Source of the DNA: Henriciella sp.
GTDB lineage: Bacteria; Pseudomonadota; Alphaproteobacteria; Caulobacterales; Hyphomonadaceae
DNA: 63,845 nucleotides
Direction of reading: 5' to 3'
NCBI GenBank assembly: GCA_021776655.1
Contig: JAJFFK010000029.1
Coordinates: 1 to 63,845, forward strand
The position numbers and the translations under genes were made by a program. Positions 36,698-45,523 of the stretch are shown in pieces. Every line of letters begins with the position of its first letter. The first letter of the stretch is position 1. Below the pieces are notes generated by a model. It was not told the origin of the DNA, did no database searches, and worked only from the letters and a program-made list of their open reading frames with translations.

Positions 36698-39600
36698 TTA
36701 CGCATCCTGCAATGACCGCACCGTCAAAGCGCGCTGGTGCATGACTTTGATCGCCCGGACCGTCGCCAGGCAGGCCGATAGCGTTGTAAAGTATGGAATA
36801 TTCCGAACCAGGGCTGTGCGCCGCATGGATTTGGAATCGATCCGCGATTGCATACCCTCGGTCGTGTTGAACACCAGATCAATGTCGCCATTGATCATCT
36901 CGTCGACAATGTGCGGCTGACCCTCGATCACTTTACGAACCATGCGCGCCGGAATGTCATGCGCCTCAAGGAAGGCCGCAGTGCCAGATGTGGCAACCAG
37001 ATCAAAGCCCAGGGTGATAAGGTCTTGTGCGGCTTTCAGGACGCCCTGTTTGTCAGCTTCTTTCAGCGAAATAAACGCCGTGCCAGACTTTGGCAGGATC
37101 ACGCCCGCGCCGATTTGTGATTTCAGGAATGCGCCGCCGAAATCATCGTCCCAGCCCATAACTTCGCCCGTGGATCGCATTTCCGGGCCGAGGATTGGGT
37201 CAACATTGGCAAACCGGGCGAATGGGAAGACCGCTTCTTTCACCGCAACACGTTTCGGATTGGCATGGCGCAGATCAAACTCGGTTAGCGGTATGTCGGC
37301 CATCAGCTTGGCGGCAATGCTGGCAATCGGTGCGCCGATGGCTTTGGCCACGAACGGCACGGTCCGAGAGGCGCGTGGATTGGCCTCTAGCACGTAGATC
37401 GTGTCGCCTTTGACCGCGTATTGGATATTGATCAAGCCCTTCACCTTCAAGGCTTTGGCCAGCGCGATGGTCTGCTCACTCAGACGGCCAAGGATAGACG
37501 GGGACAGCGTGTAAGGCGGCAGGACACAGGCGCTATCACCGGAATGCACACCGGCCTCTTCGATATGTTCCATAATCCCGGCGACATGCACGTTGATACC
37601 GTCGCAGAGGGCGTCGACATCTACCTCGATGGCATCTGACAGATAGCGGTCGAGGAAGAGCGAAGCGTCGCCGGAAATATCCAGCGCATATTGGGCAAAG
37701 GCACGCACATCGCGGTCATCATGACAGATACGCATGCCGCTGCCGCTGAGGATGTGCGACGGGCGCAGCATCACCGGATAGCCAAGCAGATTGGCCTGCT
37801 CGACCGTTTCTTCAATGCTGCGCGCGGTCGCTGATGGCGGTTGCAATATGCCGAGATCATCAAGCAGGGCAGACCATTGCGCGCGATCTTCGGCCAGATC
37901 GAGCGATTTGGGTGAGGTCCCCATGATTGGAATACCGGCCTCATGTAGCGGCCCAGCGAGTTTCAATGGCGTTTGCCCACCAAATTGCACGATCAGGCCA
38001 GCCAGCTCGCCCGCGCCCTGTTCCTTGGCGATGATCTCGCTGACATGTTCCTCAGTCAGCGGTTCGAAATAGAGGCGATCTGAGGTGTCATAATCGGTCG
38101 AGACGGTCTCTGGATTACAGTTGACCATGATCGATTCAATGCCAATCTCAGCCATCGCAAAGGCGGCGTGGCAGCAGCAATAGTCGAACTCAATGCCTTG
38201 CCCGATCCGGTTTGGACCGCCGCCGAGAATGATCGCCTTCTTGGCGCTTGAAGGCCGCGCCTCGCAATCGGGTTGTGTCTCGCCATAAGCTGGATGTTCG
38301 TAGGTTGAATAGAGGTAAGGCGTTTTCGCCGCGAATTCTGCCGCGCATGTGTCGATCCGTTTATAGACCGGGCGTACATTCAAGGCATGGCGGGTGGCGC
38401 GGACTTGTTTCTCAGTCTGGTTGACCAGTTTTCCGAGACGAGCATCGCAGAACCCCATCGCTTTGAGATCGGTAAAACCTTTACGTGTGGTCGGCAGGCC
38501 GCCGCGTCGAACATCGGCTTCAACCCCGATGATCTGTTCAATCTGGCGCAAGAACCAGAGGTCGATGCTGGTGACCGTGTTGACCTCTTCGACGCTGATG
38601 CCCTGACGCAACGCCTGCGCGACAATGCGGAGGCGATCTGGGGTCTGTTTGGCCAAAGCGGCACGCAGGGCGCTGTCGTCTTCGAACTCAATCTCATCCA
38701 GCCCGGTGAGACCCGTTTCGAGCGAGCACAGCGCCTTTTGCAGGCTTTCCTGAAACGAGCGCCCGATCGCCATGGCTTCACCAACCGACATCATTGCGGT
38801 TGAGAGAACCGCTTCGGCGCCTTCGAACTTCTCGAACGCGAAGCGCGGGATTTTGGTCACGACATAATCGATGGTTGGCTCGAACGAAGCAGGCGTGATG
38901 CCGGTAATGTCATTGTCGAGCTCATCGAGCGTGTAGCCGACAGCGAGTTTGGCAGCGATCTTGGCGATTGGGAACCCGGTGGCTTTTGAGGCCAGCGCCG
39001 AAGAGCGGCTCACACGCGGGTTCATTTCGATCACCACGAGGCGGCCATCGGCTGGATTGACCGCGAATTGTACGTTCGATCCGCCCGTTTCGACGCCAAT
39101 TTCTCGCAATACGGCAAGCGAAGCGTTTCGCATCACCTGGTATTCACGATCCGAAAGGGTCAGCGCTGGCGCGACAGTAATACTGTCGCCCGTATGCACG
39201 CCCATTGGGTCGATATTCTCAATCGCGCAGATGATGATGGCATTGTCGGCGGTATCGCGCACGACTTCCATCTCGAACTCTTTCCAGCCGAGCAGGCTTT
39301 CATCGACCAGGATTTGCCCCATTGGCGAGGCAGCGAGACCACTTTCGCAAATGGCTTTATATTCGTCGATATTGTAAGCGACACCGCCGCCGGTTCCGCC
39401 GAGGGTGAAAGCGGGGCGGATAATTGCGGGCAAACCAATCTCTTCCAGCGCGTCCATCGCTTCACTTAGGGCCGCCATTCGGTCATAGCCCGTGACTTTG
39501 TCGCTTGCGTCTTTGATCTCTGGCGCGGCGATGATCGCGGCGCGTGGATTTTCCAAACCGATCCGGTCCATGGCTTCGCAGAACAGTTTGCGGTCTTCAG

Positions 39601-39976
39601 CCATTTCGATGGCAGCGGCTTTCGCGCCGATCAGCTCGACACTGTATTTAGACAAAACCCCCGCTCTATCCAGAGCGAGGGCGCAATTGAGAGCGGTCTG
39701 CCCCCCCATGGTTGGGAGCAGCGCATCGGGCTTTTCCAAGGCGATAATCTTCTCGACAAATTCCGGCGTAATCGGCTCAATATAGGTCGCGTCGGCAAGG
39801 CCCGGATCGGTCATGATCGTCGCCGGATTGGAATTGACCAGAATGACCCGGTAGCCCTCATCCTTCAGGGCTTTGATCGCTTGCACGCCGGAATAGTCAA
39901 ACTCGCAAGCCTGCCCGATGATGATGGGACCGGCACCGATAACCAGGATTGACTGAATATCCGTACGCTTTGGCAT
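36698..39976 (-). CDS. carB: Carbamoyl-phosphate synthase large subunit CarB
   Basis: At 1092 residues the two homologous ATP-grasp halves are complete: [20 protein letters not shown] at the start and [20 protein letters not shown] beginning the second half. [31 protein letters not shown] and [18 protein letters not shown] mark the ATP sites, and the C-terminal MGS-like allosteric domain follows. It makes carbamoyl phosphate for arginine and pyrimidine synthesis with the glutaminase CarA, which is not in the window. Confidence 0.98.
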   Translation of the reverse strand: MPKRTDIQSILVIGAGPIIIGQACEFDYSGVQAIKALKDEGYRVILVNSNPATIMTDPGLADATYIEPITPEFVEKIIALEKPDALLPTMGGQTALNCALALDRAGVLSKYSVELIGAKAAAIEMAEDRKLFCEAMDRIGLENPRAAIIAAPEIKDASDKVTGYDRMAALSEAMDALEEIGLPAIIRPAFTLGGTGGGVAYNIDEYKAICESGLAASPMGQILVDESLLGWKEFEMEVVRDTADNAIIICAIENIDPMGVHTGDSITVAPALTLSDREYQVMRNASLAVLREIGVETGGSNVQFAVNPADGRLVVIEMNPRVSRSSALASKATGFPIAKIAAKLAVGYTLDELDNDITGITPASFEPTIDYVVTKIPRFAFEKFEGAEAVLSTAMMSVGEAMAIGRSFQESLQKALCSLETGLTGLDEIEFEDDSALRAALAKQTPDRLRIVAQALRQGISVEEVNTVTSIDLWFLRQIEQIIGVEADVRRGGLPTTRKGFTDLKAMGFCDARLGKLVNQTEKQVRATRHALNVRPVYKRIDTCAAEFAAKTPYLYSTYEHPAYGETQPDCEARPSSAKKAIILGGGPNRIGQGIEFDYCCCHAAFAMAEIGIESIMVNCNPETVSTDYDTSDRLYFEPLTEEHVSEIIAKEQGAGELAGLIVQFGGQTPLKLAGPLHEAGIPIMGTSPKSLDLAEDRAQWSALLDDLGILQPPSATARSIEETVEQANLLGYPVMLRPSHILSGSGMRICHDDRDVRAFAQYALDISGDASLFLDRYLSDAIEVDVDALCDGINVHVAGIMEHIEEAGVHSGDSACVLPPYTLSPSILGRLSEQTIALAKALKVKGLINIQYAVKGDTIYVLEANPRASRTVPFVAKAIGAPIASIAAKLMADIPLTEFDLRHANPKRVAVKEAVFPFARFANVDPILGPEMRSTGEVMGWDDDFGGAFLKSQIGAGVILPKSGTAFISLKEADKQGVLKAAQDLITLGFDLVATSGTAAFLEAHDIPARMVRKVIEGQPHIVDEMINGDIDLVFNTTEGMQSRIDSKSMRRTALVRNIPYFTTLSACLATVRAIKVMHQRALTVRSLQDA

Positions 39977-40086
39977 CGCTTATCCTCATCTGCGCAAACG
40001 GCTGGCGTATAGCGAAGTAACGGGGGGTGGGGCAAGAGACTTTCGCCGCAGGGGCGACATATTTTGAAGCTTGCGACTTTGGCCGG

Positions 40087-41277
40087 TTACAGCCCCAGAA
40101 CGCGCTTGGCGATAATGTTCTTCTGAATCTCGTTGGTGCCGCCATAAATTGTCTGGGCGCGGGTGCCGAAATATGTCGCGACACCGGGCGCCGCATAGGC
40201 GGTATGGCCAGTCCAGTCCGGGCTGACACTATCGGCAAATCCGCGCTGGCCATGGCCCCCTGCAGCATCGAGATAAAGCTCGGTAATTTGCTGCGCGGTT
40301 TCAGTGGCCAGAATTTTGATGATCGAGGCTTCTTTGCCGGGACTGCCGCCATCCTTGACCGCCGACAACACCCGCAAGACGGTCATCTCCAAGCCGTCCA
40401 GCGCGATGTCGGCGCGGTTCAGGTTCGCTGCAAACGCGTCGTCATCAATCAAGCGTGTATTGCCGCCCGTCGGTTCGGCGCAGGCAATTGCGCGCAAATG
40501 GGCAAGCTGTTTACGCTTGCCGCCGATACGAGCATAGGAGGTGCGCTCAAAGCCCAGCAGGTACTGACTATAGGTCCAGCCCTTGCCTTCCTCGCCGATC
40601 AAATAGTCAGCCGGAACCCGAACATTATCGAAGGTCACAGAGTTCAGCGCGTGCTTGCCATCAATTGAAATAATCGGACGCAGCGTCACACCCGTCCGGT
40701 CCATTTCGCAGCAGATGAAGCTGATGCCCTGCTGTTTCCGCTCTTCCTGACTGGTGCGGGCGAGCAGGAAAATCCAGTCGGCATGCTGGGCGGCAGAGGT
40801 CCAGACCTTGACGCCGTTGAGGACGTATTCGTCGCCGTCGCGTTTGGCAGAGAATTGCAGCGACGCCAGATCAGAGCCGCTTTCGGGCTCGCTGTAACCT
40901 TGTGCCCAGCCCATCGAGCCATCCCGTGTGCCGGGTAACCAGCGTTGTTTTTGGGCCTCGCTGGCGAAAGTGTAGACGATTGGGCCGACATAGATGACGC
41001 CCATCGGGGTGACAGTTGGGACGCCAGCGCGCTCGAGCTCCTCGTCGAAAATATATTGCTGTTCCAGTGACCAGCCGGGGCCGCCATACTCGGTTGGCCA
41101 GGCGGTCGCGAGCCAGCCTTTTGTGCCCAACGTCCTCTCCGCGCGGCGCACCTCGGCTGTGCTCAGGCTGGCACCGCTGGCAACTTTATCGAGGATATCG
41201 CGCGGATACTCGGTTTCGAAAAAGGTGCGCACTTCGGCGCGGAAAGGCTCTAAAGCGGGGGTCGATGACAGGTCCAT
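40087..41277 (-). CDS. Acyl-CoA dehydrogenase
   Basis: The 396-residue flavoenzyme has the ACAD arrangement: an N-terminal helical domain, the middle-domain GWAQGYSEPESGSDLASLQ and VLNGVKVWTSAAQHADWIFL, and the C-terminal TIYGGTNEIQKNIIAKRVLGL motif. It oxidises an acyl-CoA using FAD, passing electrons to ETF. The chain or substrate type is undetermined; the sequence style resembles members used on branched or steroid side chains. A CtrA box and DnaA-like boxes lie upstream (41354-41439). Confidence 0.9.
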   Translation of the reverse strand: MDLSSTPALEPFRAEVRTFFETEYPRDILDKVASGASLSTAEVRRAERTLGTKGWLATAWPTEYGGPGWSLEQQYIFDEELERAGVPTVTPMGVIYVGPIVYTFASEAQKQRWLPGTRDGSMGWAQGYSEPESGSDLASLQFSAKRDGDEYVLNGVKVWTSAAQHADWIFLLARTSQEERKQQGISFICCEMDRTGVTLRPIISIDGKHALNSVTFDNVRVPADYLIGEEGKGWTYSQYLLGFERTSYARIGGKRKQLAHLRAIACAEPTGGNTRLIDDDAFAANLNRADIALDGLEMTVLRVLSAVKDGGSPGKEASIIKILATETAQQITELYLDAAGGHGQRGFADSVSPDWTGHTAYAAPGVATYFGTRAQTIYGGTNEIQKNIIAKRVLGL

Positions 41278-41353
41278 GGGGTCGATTGTAACTGTGTAAA
41301 CCCGTCTGGAAAGGGGCGACGCGAGGGTAAGCCTGAACGGTAAAACGCGCCCC

Positions 41354-41439
41354 TGTGGATAGAGTGTTAATCTCTGGTTAACCTGTCACTACACGGTGAG
41401 CCAAGGTTAATTCGCGCGCCGGACGGTTGTTTGTCCACA
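41354..41439 (-). promoter_or_regulatory. Perfect CtrA box flanked by DnaA-box-like sites
   Basis: The 178-bp gap upstream of the acyl-CoA dehydrogenase contains TGTGGATAG (41354-41362) and, in inverse orientation, TTGTCCACA (41431-41439), each one mismatch from a DnaA box. Between them is an exact CtrA consensus TTAA-TCTCTGG-TTAA (41367-41381) and a further TTAA half-site (41407-41410). The mix resembles replication or cell-cycle control regions of Caulobacterales. It is most simply a regulated promoter. Confidence 0.5.
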
Positions 41440-41455
41440 GAGCTAGGGCCTGCCC

Positions 41456-42277
41456 CTAGCGCATTGGCAGCCACAAACTCCAGCCCAAACGCTCGGTCGG
41501 GTCGCACTGATAGTCAGTCAGGCCAATCACCATTTTCGCATGACCGTCTTTTGGCTGCGCGGTATAGGTCGCAAACAGGCGGTCCCAGATCGACAGGCAA
41601 AAGCCGTAATTGTGATTGTGCTCGGCGGCATGGATCGAATGGTGCACCCGGTGCATGTCGGGTGTGACAAACACGGTCCGCAATATCCGGTCGAGCCATT
41701 GTGGCAGGGCCATATTGGCGTGGTTGAACAGGGCGCTGGCATTCAGGGTGATCTCAAACAGGATGACCGCGAGCGCCGCCGGGCCAAGCGCCATGACCAC
41801 CACGATCTTGTACAGCGCCGACAGCGCCATCTCAATCGGATGAAAGCGCAAGGCGGTCGAGGCATCAAAATCCCGGTCGGCATGATGGACCCGGTGCAAG
41901 CGCCAGAATAAAGGCGCCATGTGGCTGATCAGGTGCTGCAACCAGATCGCCAGGTCGAGCAAGATCATCGCCAGCGCAATCTCCAGCCATAGCGGCAAGT
42001 CCAGCGCGTTAAACAGGCCGAGCCCAAGCTGCCCGGCATAGAGCGCCGCCGTGGTCGCAGCAATCAGCGGCAGGACCAGCGCGATCACCCGGATCAATAT
42101 TGTGGCCAGCACCAGCATTGAGATATTGGTGAACCAGCGCGAGATCCGGCGATTGCGCCGCGCGCGGCGTGGCAGCATTGCCTCAAGGCCCGAAAACACA
42201 GCGAATGCAGCGGCAAAGACGCCGATCCGCAAGACTGGCTCACTCAGCCCAAATATGCTCACGGGGTCCGCTGCCAT
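41456..42277 (-). CDS. Sterol desaturase/fatty-acid hydroxylase family protein
   Basis: The 273-residue membrane protein has four hydrophobic segments and the histidine clusters of the di-iron family: HLISHMAPLFWRLHRVHHAD, then MHRVHHSIHAAEHNHNYG near the C-terminus. Members hydroxylate or desaturate lipids, carotenoids or sterols in the membrane using O2. The substrate is not predictable here. It lies upstream of the acyl-CoA dehydrogenase on the same strand; the intervening promoter-like region suggests separate regulation. Confidence 0.88.
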   Translation of the reverse strand: MAADPVSIFGLSEPVLRIGVFAAAFAVFSGLEAMLPRRARRNRRISRWFTNISMLVLATILIRVIALVLPLIAATTAALYAGQLGLGLFNALDLPLWLEIALAMILLDLAIWLQHLISHMAPLFWRLHRVHHADRDFDASTALRFHPIEMALSALYKIVVVMALGPAALAVILFEITLNASALFNHANMALPQWLDRILRTVFVTPDMHRVHHSIHAAEHNHNYGFCLSIWDRLFATYTAQPKDGHAKMVIGLTDYQCDPTERLGWSLWLPMR

Positions 42278-42426
42278 GTGCGCCGCCTCCTACCGCCACT
42301 TAGGCGCAAACCTATGTTTGCGGCAATGGGAATGTATTTTGCCCCGCGCTAACGCCCTTCGGGCGAAGCGGGTTTCGCGACCGCGCTTTGCGCTGCCACA
42401 TGAACCAAGCTCAGGGCTGTTCACAT

Positions 42427-42517
42427 CTCCGATGGCTCCGGGCTTGACCCGGAGTCTCTTGCCACGGTGACCGGGAGCTTAGCGAGAGATCCCGGGTCAA
42501 GCCCGGGACAGTCGGAG
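42427..42517. repeat. Nested palindromic repeat (CCCGGGTCAAGCCCGGG type)
   Basis: CTCCG...CCGGGCTTGACCCGG at the left pairs with CCCGGGTCAAGCCCGGGACAG at the right over about 33 bases with few mismatches. Each half is itself palindromic. It lies in the spacer of the larger element. Confidence 0.7.
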
Positions 42518-42543
42518 TTGGGGGCTGTGCTTCCCCATACCAA

Positions 42544-42640
42544 ATTGTCATCCCGGAATTTGCGTCAGCAAATATCCGGGACCCAGTGCTCGGCGTCCCT
42601 GGGTCCCGGATAAGCTTTTCAAGCTTTCCGGGATGACAAT
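42544..42640. repeat. Nested palindromic repeat (TGTCATCCCGG type)
   Basis: The ends ATTGTCATCCCGGAA and TTTCCGGGATGACAAT are inverted copies, with inner palindromes GGGACCCAG/CTGGGTCCC. This type (TCATCCCGG...CCGGGATGA) recalls dispersed repeats common in alphaproteobacteria. Confidence 0.7.
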
Positions 42641-42865
42641 GGAGGGTGAGGTACCCAGCCCTGAGCTTGGTTCATGACACCCGTGGGGCGCGCGACGATC
42701 GGGAACCCGCTTCGCCTCGCGTGACGCGAAGCGTCTTAGCGCGAGGCAAAACTCAACCCCGCCGTAAAAAACCTCCCGACAAGCGCCCGCATTCGCAGAG
42801 TGCGCTGATCCTGCGTTGCCTGAGCCTAGACTGGCTTCACTGCGTATCTTCTGCAAAGATTGCGC

Positions 42866-43213
42866 ATGCCCCGCTCCCCTGACACACATCGCGCCCGCAA
42901 ATTGCGCCAGTCGGCTAATACACCAGAGCAAAAGGCGTGGGCAGCGCTTCGGACATTGCGGGATCAGGGCTATCCGGTGCGGCGGCAGCATCCGATTGGC
43001 GGATATGTCGTCGATTTCGCGATTATCCGCGCCAAGCTCGTGATGGAGATTGATGGTAGCATTCACAATCTGGAATCTGTTCGCCTGACCGATGCAGCGC
43101 GGCAGGGGGAGATTGAAAAGCTTGGCTGGCGGGTGATCCGCGTGGATGCCGAAACGGCCCTAAGCGCCGATCATCTGCTGGCAATCATCTGTGCCGAGCT
43201 TGGGATTGATTGA
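42866..43213 (+). CDS. DUF559 (Vsr-like) endonuclease-domain protein
   Basis: The 115-residue protein has the DUF559 core: ARKLRQSANTPEQKAWAALR, VRRQHPIGGYVVDFAIIRAKLVMEIDG (the D-x(n)-E-x-D arrangement of a PD-(D/E)XK-like fold) and EIEKLGWRVIRVDAETAL. Members resemble the very-short-patch repair nuclease and are common near mobile or repeated DNA, but their biological role is not established. It begins 115 bp past the REPIN-like element and is followed by another repeat. ATG at 42866 preferred; the ribosome-binding site is weak. Confidence 0.85.
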   Translation: MPRSPDTHRARKLRQSANTPEQKAWAALRTLRDQGYPVRRQHPIGGYVVDFAIIRAKLVMEIDGSIHNLESVRLTDAARQGEIEKLGWRVIRVDAETALSADHLLAIICAELGID

Positions 43214-43220
43214 AGCAACC

Positions 43221-43428
43221 TCTTCTCCCTTCTCCCTCGGGCTTCTGAGGAAAAGCAATCGTATACGATTGCCCGAAGAAGGGTCGGGGATGAGGGGGAG
43301 CGTAGTCGATACTGGGAACGGTGTTCGCGAGGGAGAGTGACTTTGTCGGCTTGCCACAGCGAAATTTAAGAAGTGCGGCGAATACAGTGACCCCTCACCC
43401 TCGATCCCTCTCTCAAGGGAGAGGGAGG
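43221..43428. repeat. Palindromic repeat cluster downstream of the DUF559 gene
   Basis: The stretch contains a hairpin around GCAATCGTATACGATTGC (43254-43271), flanking GGGCTTC/GAAGAAGGG sequence, and at its far end CCCTCTCTCAAGGGAGAGGG (43405-43424). CTTCTCCCTTCTCCCTCGGG near the start is complementary in style to GGGAGAGGGAGG at the end, so the whole block looks like a decayed pair of inverted repeats. Confidence 0.5.
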
Positions 43429-43443
43429 CGCATGGGGTGGGTT

Positions 43444-44163
43444 TTAGGGCGTTCTAAACAAGGCTCGAAACATATCGATGATGTCTGAGGAATACTCCAA
43501 AAATGCGGCAAAGATAGCCACGTAAAGAGCGTATCGTATTTCTCGAGCGGGATGATTGAGCCAGTGGCGGATGTCCCATATTTTTACAGGTCGAAAGAAA
43601 ATATCAAAGGTTCCATCGGCTCCGTACGAGTCACCTAAGTCATCATCCAGCAAGCTTTTGCTGCCCGCCTTGATCAAATCCAGCGTTTCGGGGTCGGCTT
43701 GAAATTCTGCCGTTTTTAGTCTGTGCCACCATGCAACCACCTTCAATTCCTTCGAAAGAATCTTCCGGCCGCGTTCGCGGACTTCAACGACGAAATAACG
43801 TCCTCCGTATTTTTCGTTGAGTTTTGTTGCTGCATCTACTTTCGAAAGGCCATCAAACCCCTGTTCGCCTAATGCATTGGCAAAATCATGTGGGTTTACC
43901 CGAATGGTGCGAGCCTCAGAGGCAGCGCCATACGGGGTCGTCATTTCTAGCAAGTTGGAATACTGGTCCAATCGGCGGTGTTTTCGTATGAAATATATCG
44001 TCGAAGAAACAAGCGCGAAAATCGTAAAACTCAAGATGAGATGCCAGATATTGATGGCGAGCACCTGTTTCGAGCACGAGACCCCTACCGCGTCTAACCC
44101 ATCACATAATAGCGCAGGTCCATTTCTAAGAGTTTCCAACACAATTTCCCCCCACTCAATCAC
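43444..44163 (-). CDS. Hypothetical membrane protein with two TM segments
   Basis: I do not recognise this 239-residue protein. It has one membrane helix near residues 36-58 (WHLILSFTIFALVSSTIYFI) and a second near 208-225 (ALYVAIFAAFLEYSS), enclosing a mixed alpha/beta cytoplasmic or periplasmic domain of about 150 residues. Codon use is more AT-rich than in its surroundings. The GTG at 44163 has no clear ribosome-binding site; a GTG at 44142 follows GGGGGGA at five bases and may be the true start. It abuts a repeat cluster, consistent with acquired DNA. Confidence 0.6.
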   Translation of the reverse strand: MIEWGEIVLETLRNGPALLCDGLDAVGVSCSKQVLAINIWHLILSFTIFALVSSTIYFIRKHRRLDQYSNLLEMTTPYGAASEARTIRVNPHDFANALGEQGFDGLSKVDAATKLNEKYGGRYFVVEVRERGRKILSKELKVVAWWHRLKTAEFQADPETLDLIKAGSKSLLDDDLGDSYGADGTFDIFFRPVKIWDIRHWLNHPAREIRYALYVAIFAAFLEYSSDIIDMFRALFRTP

Positions 44164-44203
44164 CTATCAGTGAGTAAAGCTTAGGGACTGAATGCCGTCT
44201 AGT

Positions 44204-44896
44204 TCAATTCCCCTTCAGCGCGAAGTCACTTACAAAAGCATTGCTCTGCCGCTCTTCGCCAAACGTGCTCATTGGGCCGTGGCCGGGGACGAAGCGCATG
44301 TTGGGGCCGAGCGGCCAGAGATTTTTCGTAATACTGTCGATTAGCTGCTGGTGATTGCCTTTTGGAAAATCGGTGCGCCCGATGCTGCCCTTGAACAGGA
44401 CGTCGCCGACAAAAGCGAGTTGGCCGCTAGTGTGATAGATCACGACATGGCCGGGCGTGTGGCCGGGGCAATGGGTGACGTGGAAAGTCTCTTGCCCAAG
44501 CTGTAGCGTGTCGCCTTCGTCGAGATACTTGTCCGGTTGCACATTCTTGCCGTCCGCCATGCCGTATTTCGCGCCCTGGGCCTCAATATCGTCGAGCAGG
44601 TATTGGTCGTCTTTATGCGGGCCGATGATCGGGCATCCGGTGCGTTCCTTGATCGCGGTGGCGGCCCCGGCATGGTCGAGATGGCCATGCGTCAACCAGA
44701 CCGCGATGATACGCACACCAAACTGCTCTGCGGCGGCCATCAGGCGGTCGGTCTCGCCGCCCGGATCGATGAACACACCCTCCATCGTGTCGCGGCTCCA
44801 GACCAGTGAGGTGTTCTGTTGCAGCGGGGTCACCGGGATGATGCGAATGTCGAGCTTGGGCTGTGCGGCCAGATCGGGGGGCGTTTGGTCTGTCAT
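44204..44896 (-). CDS. Metallo-beta-lactamase-fold hydrolase (glyoxalase II-like)
   Basis: The 230-residue protein has the metal-binding motif THGHLDHAGAA (residues 69-79), then HCPGHTPGHVVIY, FVGDVLFKGSIGRTDFPKG and PGHGPMSTFGEE. These fit the YcbL/GloB-like branch of hydroxyacylglutathione hydrolases. It lies 6 bp after the PqiA-like gene on the same strand and is probably cotranscribed. Exact substrate unknown. Confidence 0.9.
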   Translation of the reverse strand: MTDQTPPDLAAQPKLDIRIIPVTPLQQNTSLVWSRDTMEGVFIDPGGETDRLMAAAEQFGVRIIAVWLTHGHLDHAGAATAIKERTGCPIIGPHKDDQYLLDDIEAQGAKYGMADGKNVQPDKYLDEGDTLQLGQETFHVTHCPGHTPGHVVIYHTSGQLAFVGDVLFKGSIGRTDFPKGNHQQLIDSITKNLWPLGPNMRFVPGHGPMSTFGEERQSNAFVSDFALKGN

Positions 44897-44902
44897 GTGG
44901 CC

Positions 44903-45427
44903 TCAGATAGGGGTTTTGGACGGGCGGGTGAAGGCCCCACGTGTATAGGTCAGCCGCATCGTGGCGAGATTGTTGAGCAAGACACCAGCGGTGAAATAGT
45001 ACAGGCCGGGCCGCGTCTGAAACCCGATATAGATGCTGAGCTGCGAAATCCCGATCAGCAGCGCCGCGAGGAAGACGTCCAGCATTGACCATTTGCCGAG
45101 GATATTCAGCAGCGCCGCCAGTTTCGGGCTCGGCTCTGCGCCCTGACGGAAAATGACCGCGGCGGTCACGGTCTTGGCCATCGGGAAGATGCCAGAGAAA
45201 AAAATTACCACGAGCCCAAGAAACCCGAGGCCAGACTCAAACAGCGTCGCGACAATGCCGAACAGGTTGTATTCCGCCCCGCCAAAGCCAAACTGGCTCG
45301 GCTTCCAGATCGAGGTTTGTGTAATTCCGACAACGATTAGCGCCGCAGAGACATACAGTGCCATTTCCGCCAGCACATCCCAGATCGGCAGGGTTTTGGT
45401 CTCTGTCAGGGCGGGTGTATCAGACAT
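44903..45427 (-). CDS. PqiA-domain inner-membrane protein
   Basis: From the ATG at 45427 the 174-residue protein has four membrane segments and the PqiA-like landmarks FFSGIFPMAKTVTAAVIF and LGKWSMLDVFLAALLIG. PqiA-type proteins are linked to lipid transport across the envelope together with MCE proteins, none of which is encoded here. An in-frame extension to 46135 runs through the coding region of the opposite M48 gene and is not used. Confidence 0.85.
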   Translation of the reverse strand: MSDTPALTETKTLPIWDVLAEMALYVSAALIVVGITQTSIWKPSQFGFGGAEYNLFGIVATLFESGLGFLGLVVIFFSGIFPMAKTVTAAVIFRQGAEPSPKLAALLNILGKWSMLDVFLAALLIGISQLSIYIGFQTRPGLYYFTAGVLLNNLATMRLTYTRGAFTRPSKTPI

Positions 45428-45523
45428 GGGCGCAGTGTTGCCGCTGCATTTGGGCTCGGTCAACGGGTTTCCTGCGCTCTGGCATCGGGCTAAGTTGCCG
45501 CCAAGGTTTCCAGGAGAACAGGC

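Larger units (their letters stand above)
42337..42751. repeat. REPIN-like element, copy 1, with nested repeats
   Basis: Two ~85-95-bp arms (42337-42420 and 42656-42751) are inverted copies. Each starts at the outer end with TTTTGC, then a hairpin with an unpaired CTAA, then AGCGGGTT and finally CATGAACCAAGCTCAGGGCT. The second arm contains GTGACGCGAAGCGTCTTAGC, identical in copy 2 at 63358-63568. The 235-bp centre holds two further palindromic repeats (42427-42517 and 42544-42640), which appear to have inserted inside. No transposase is encoded. Confidence 0.75.

Noticed and set aside
41341-41440. Chromosomal replication origin
   Set aside because: Only two imperfect DnaA-like boxes, no AT-rich unwinding stretch and none of the usual neighbours (dnaA, hemE, gidA, parAB). 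A regulated promoter is the simpler reading.
42646-42882. ORFs inside the repeat nest
   Set aside because: Translations follow the palindromic repeats and are not protein-like.
42337-43436. CRISPR array
   Set aside because: Repeats are few, palindromic, of different families and irregularly spaced; no cas genes.
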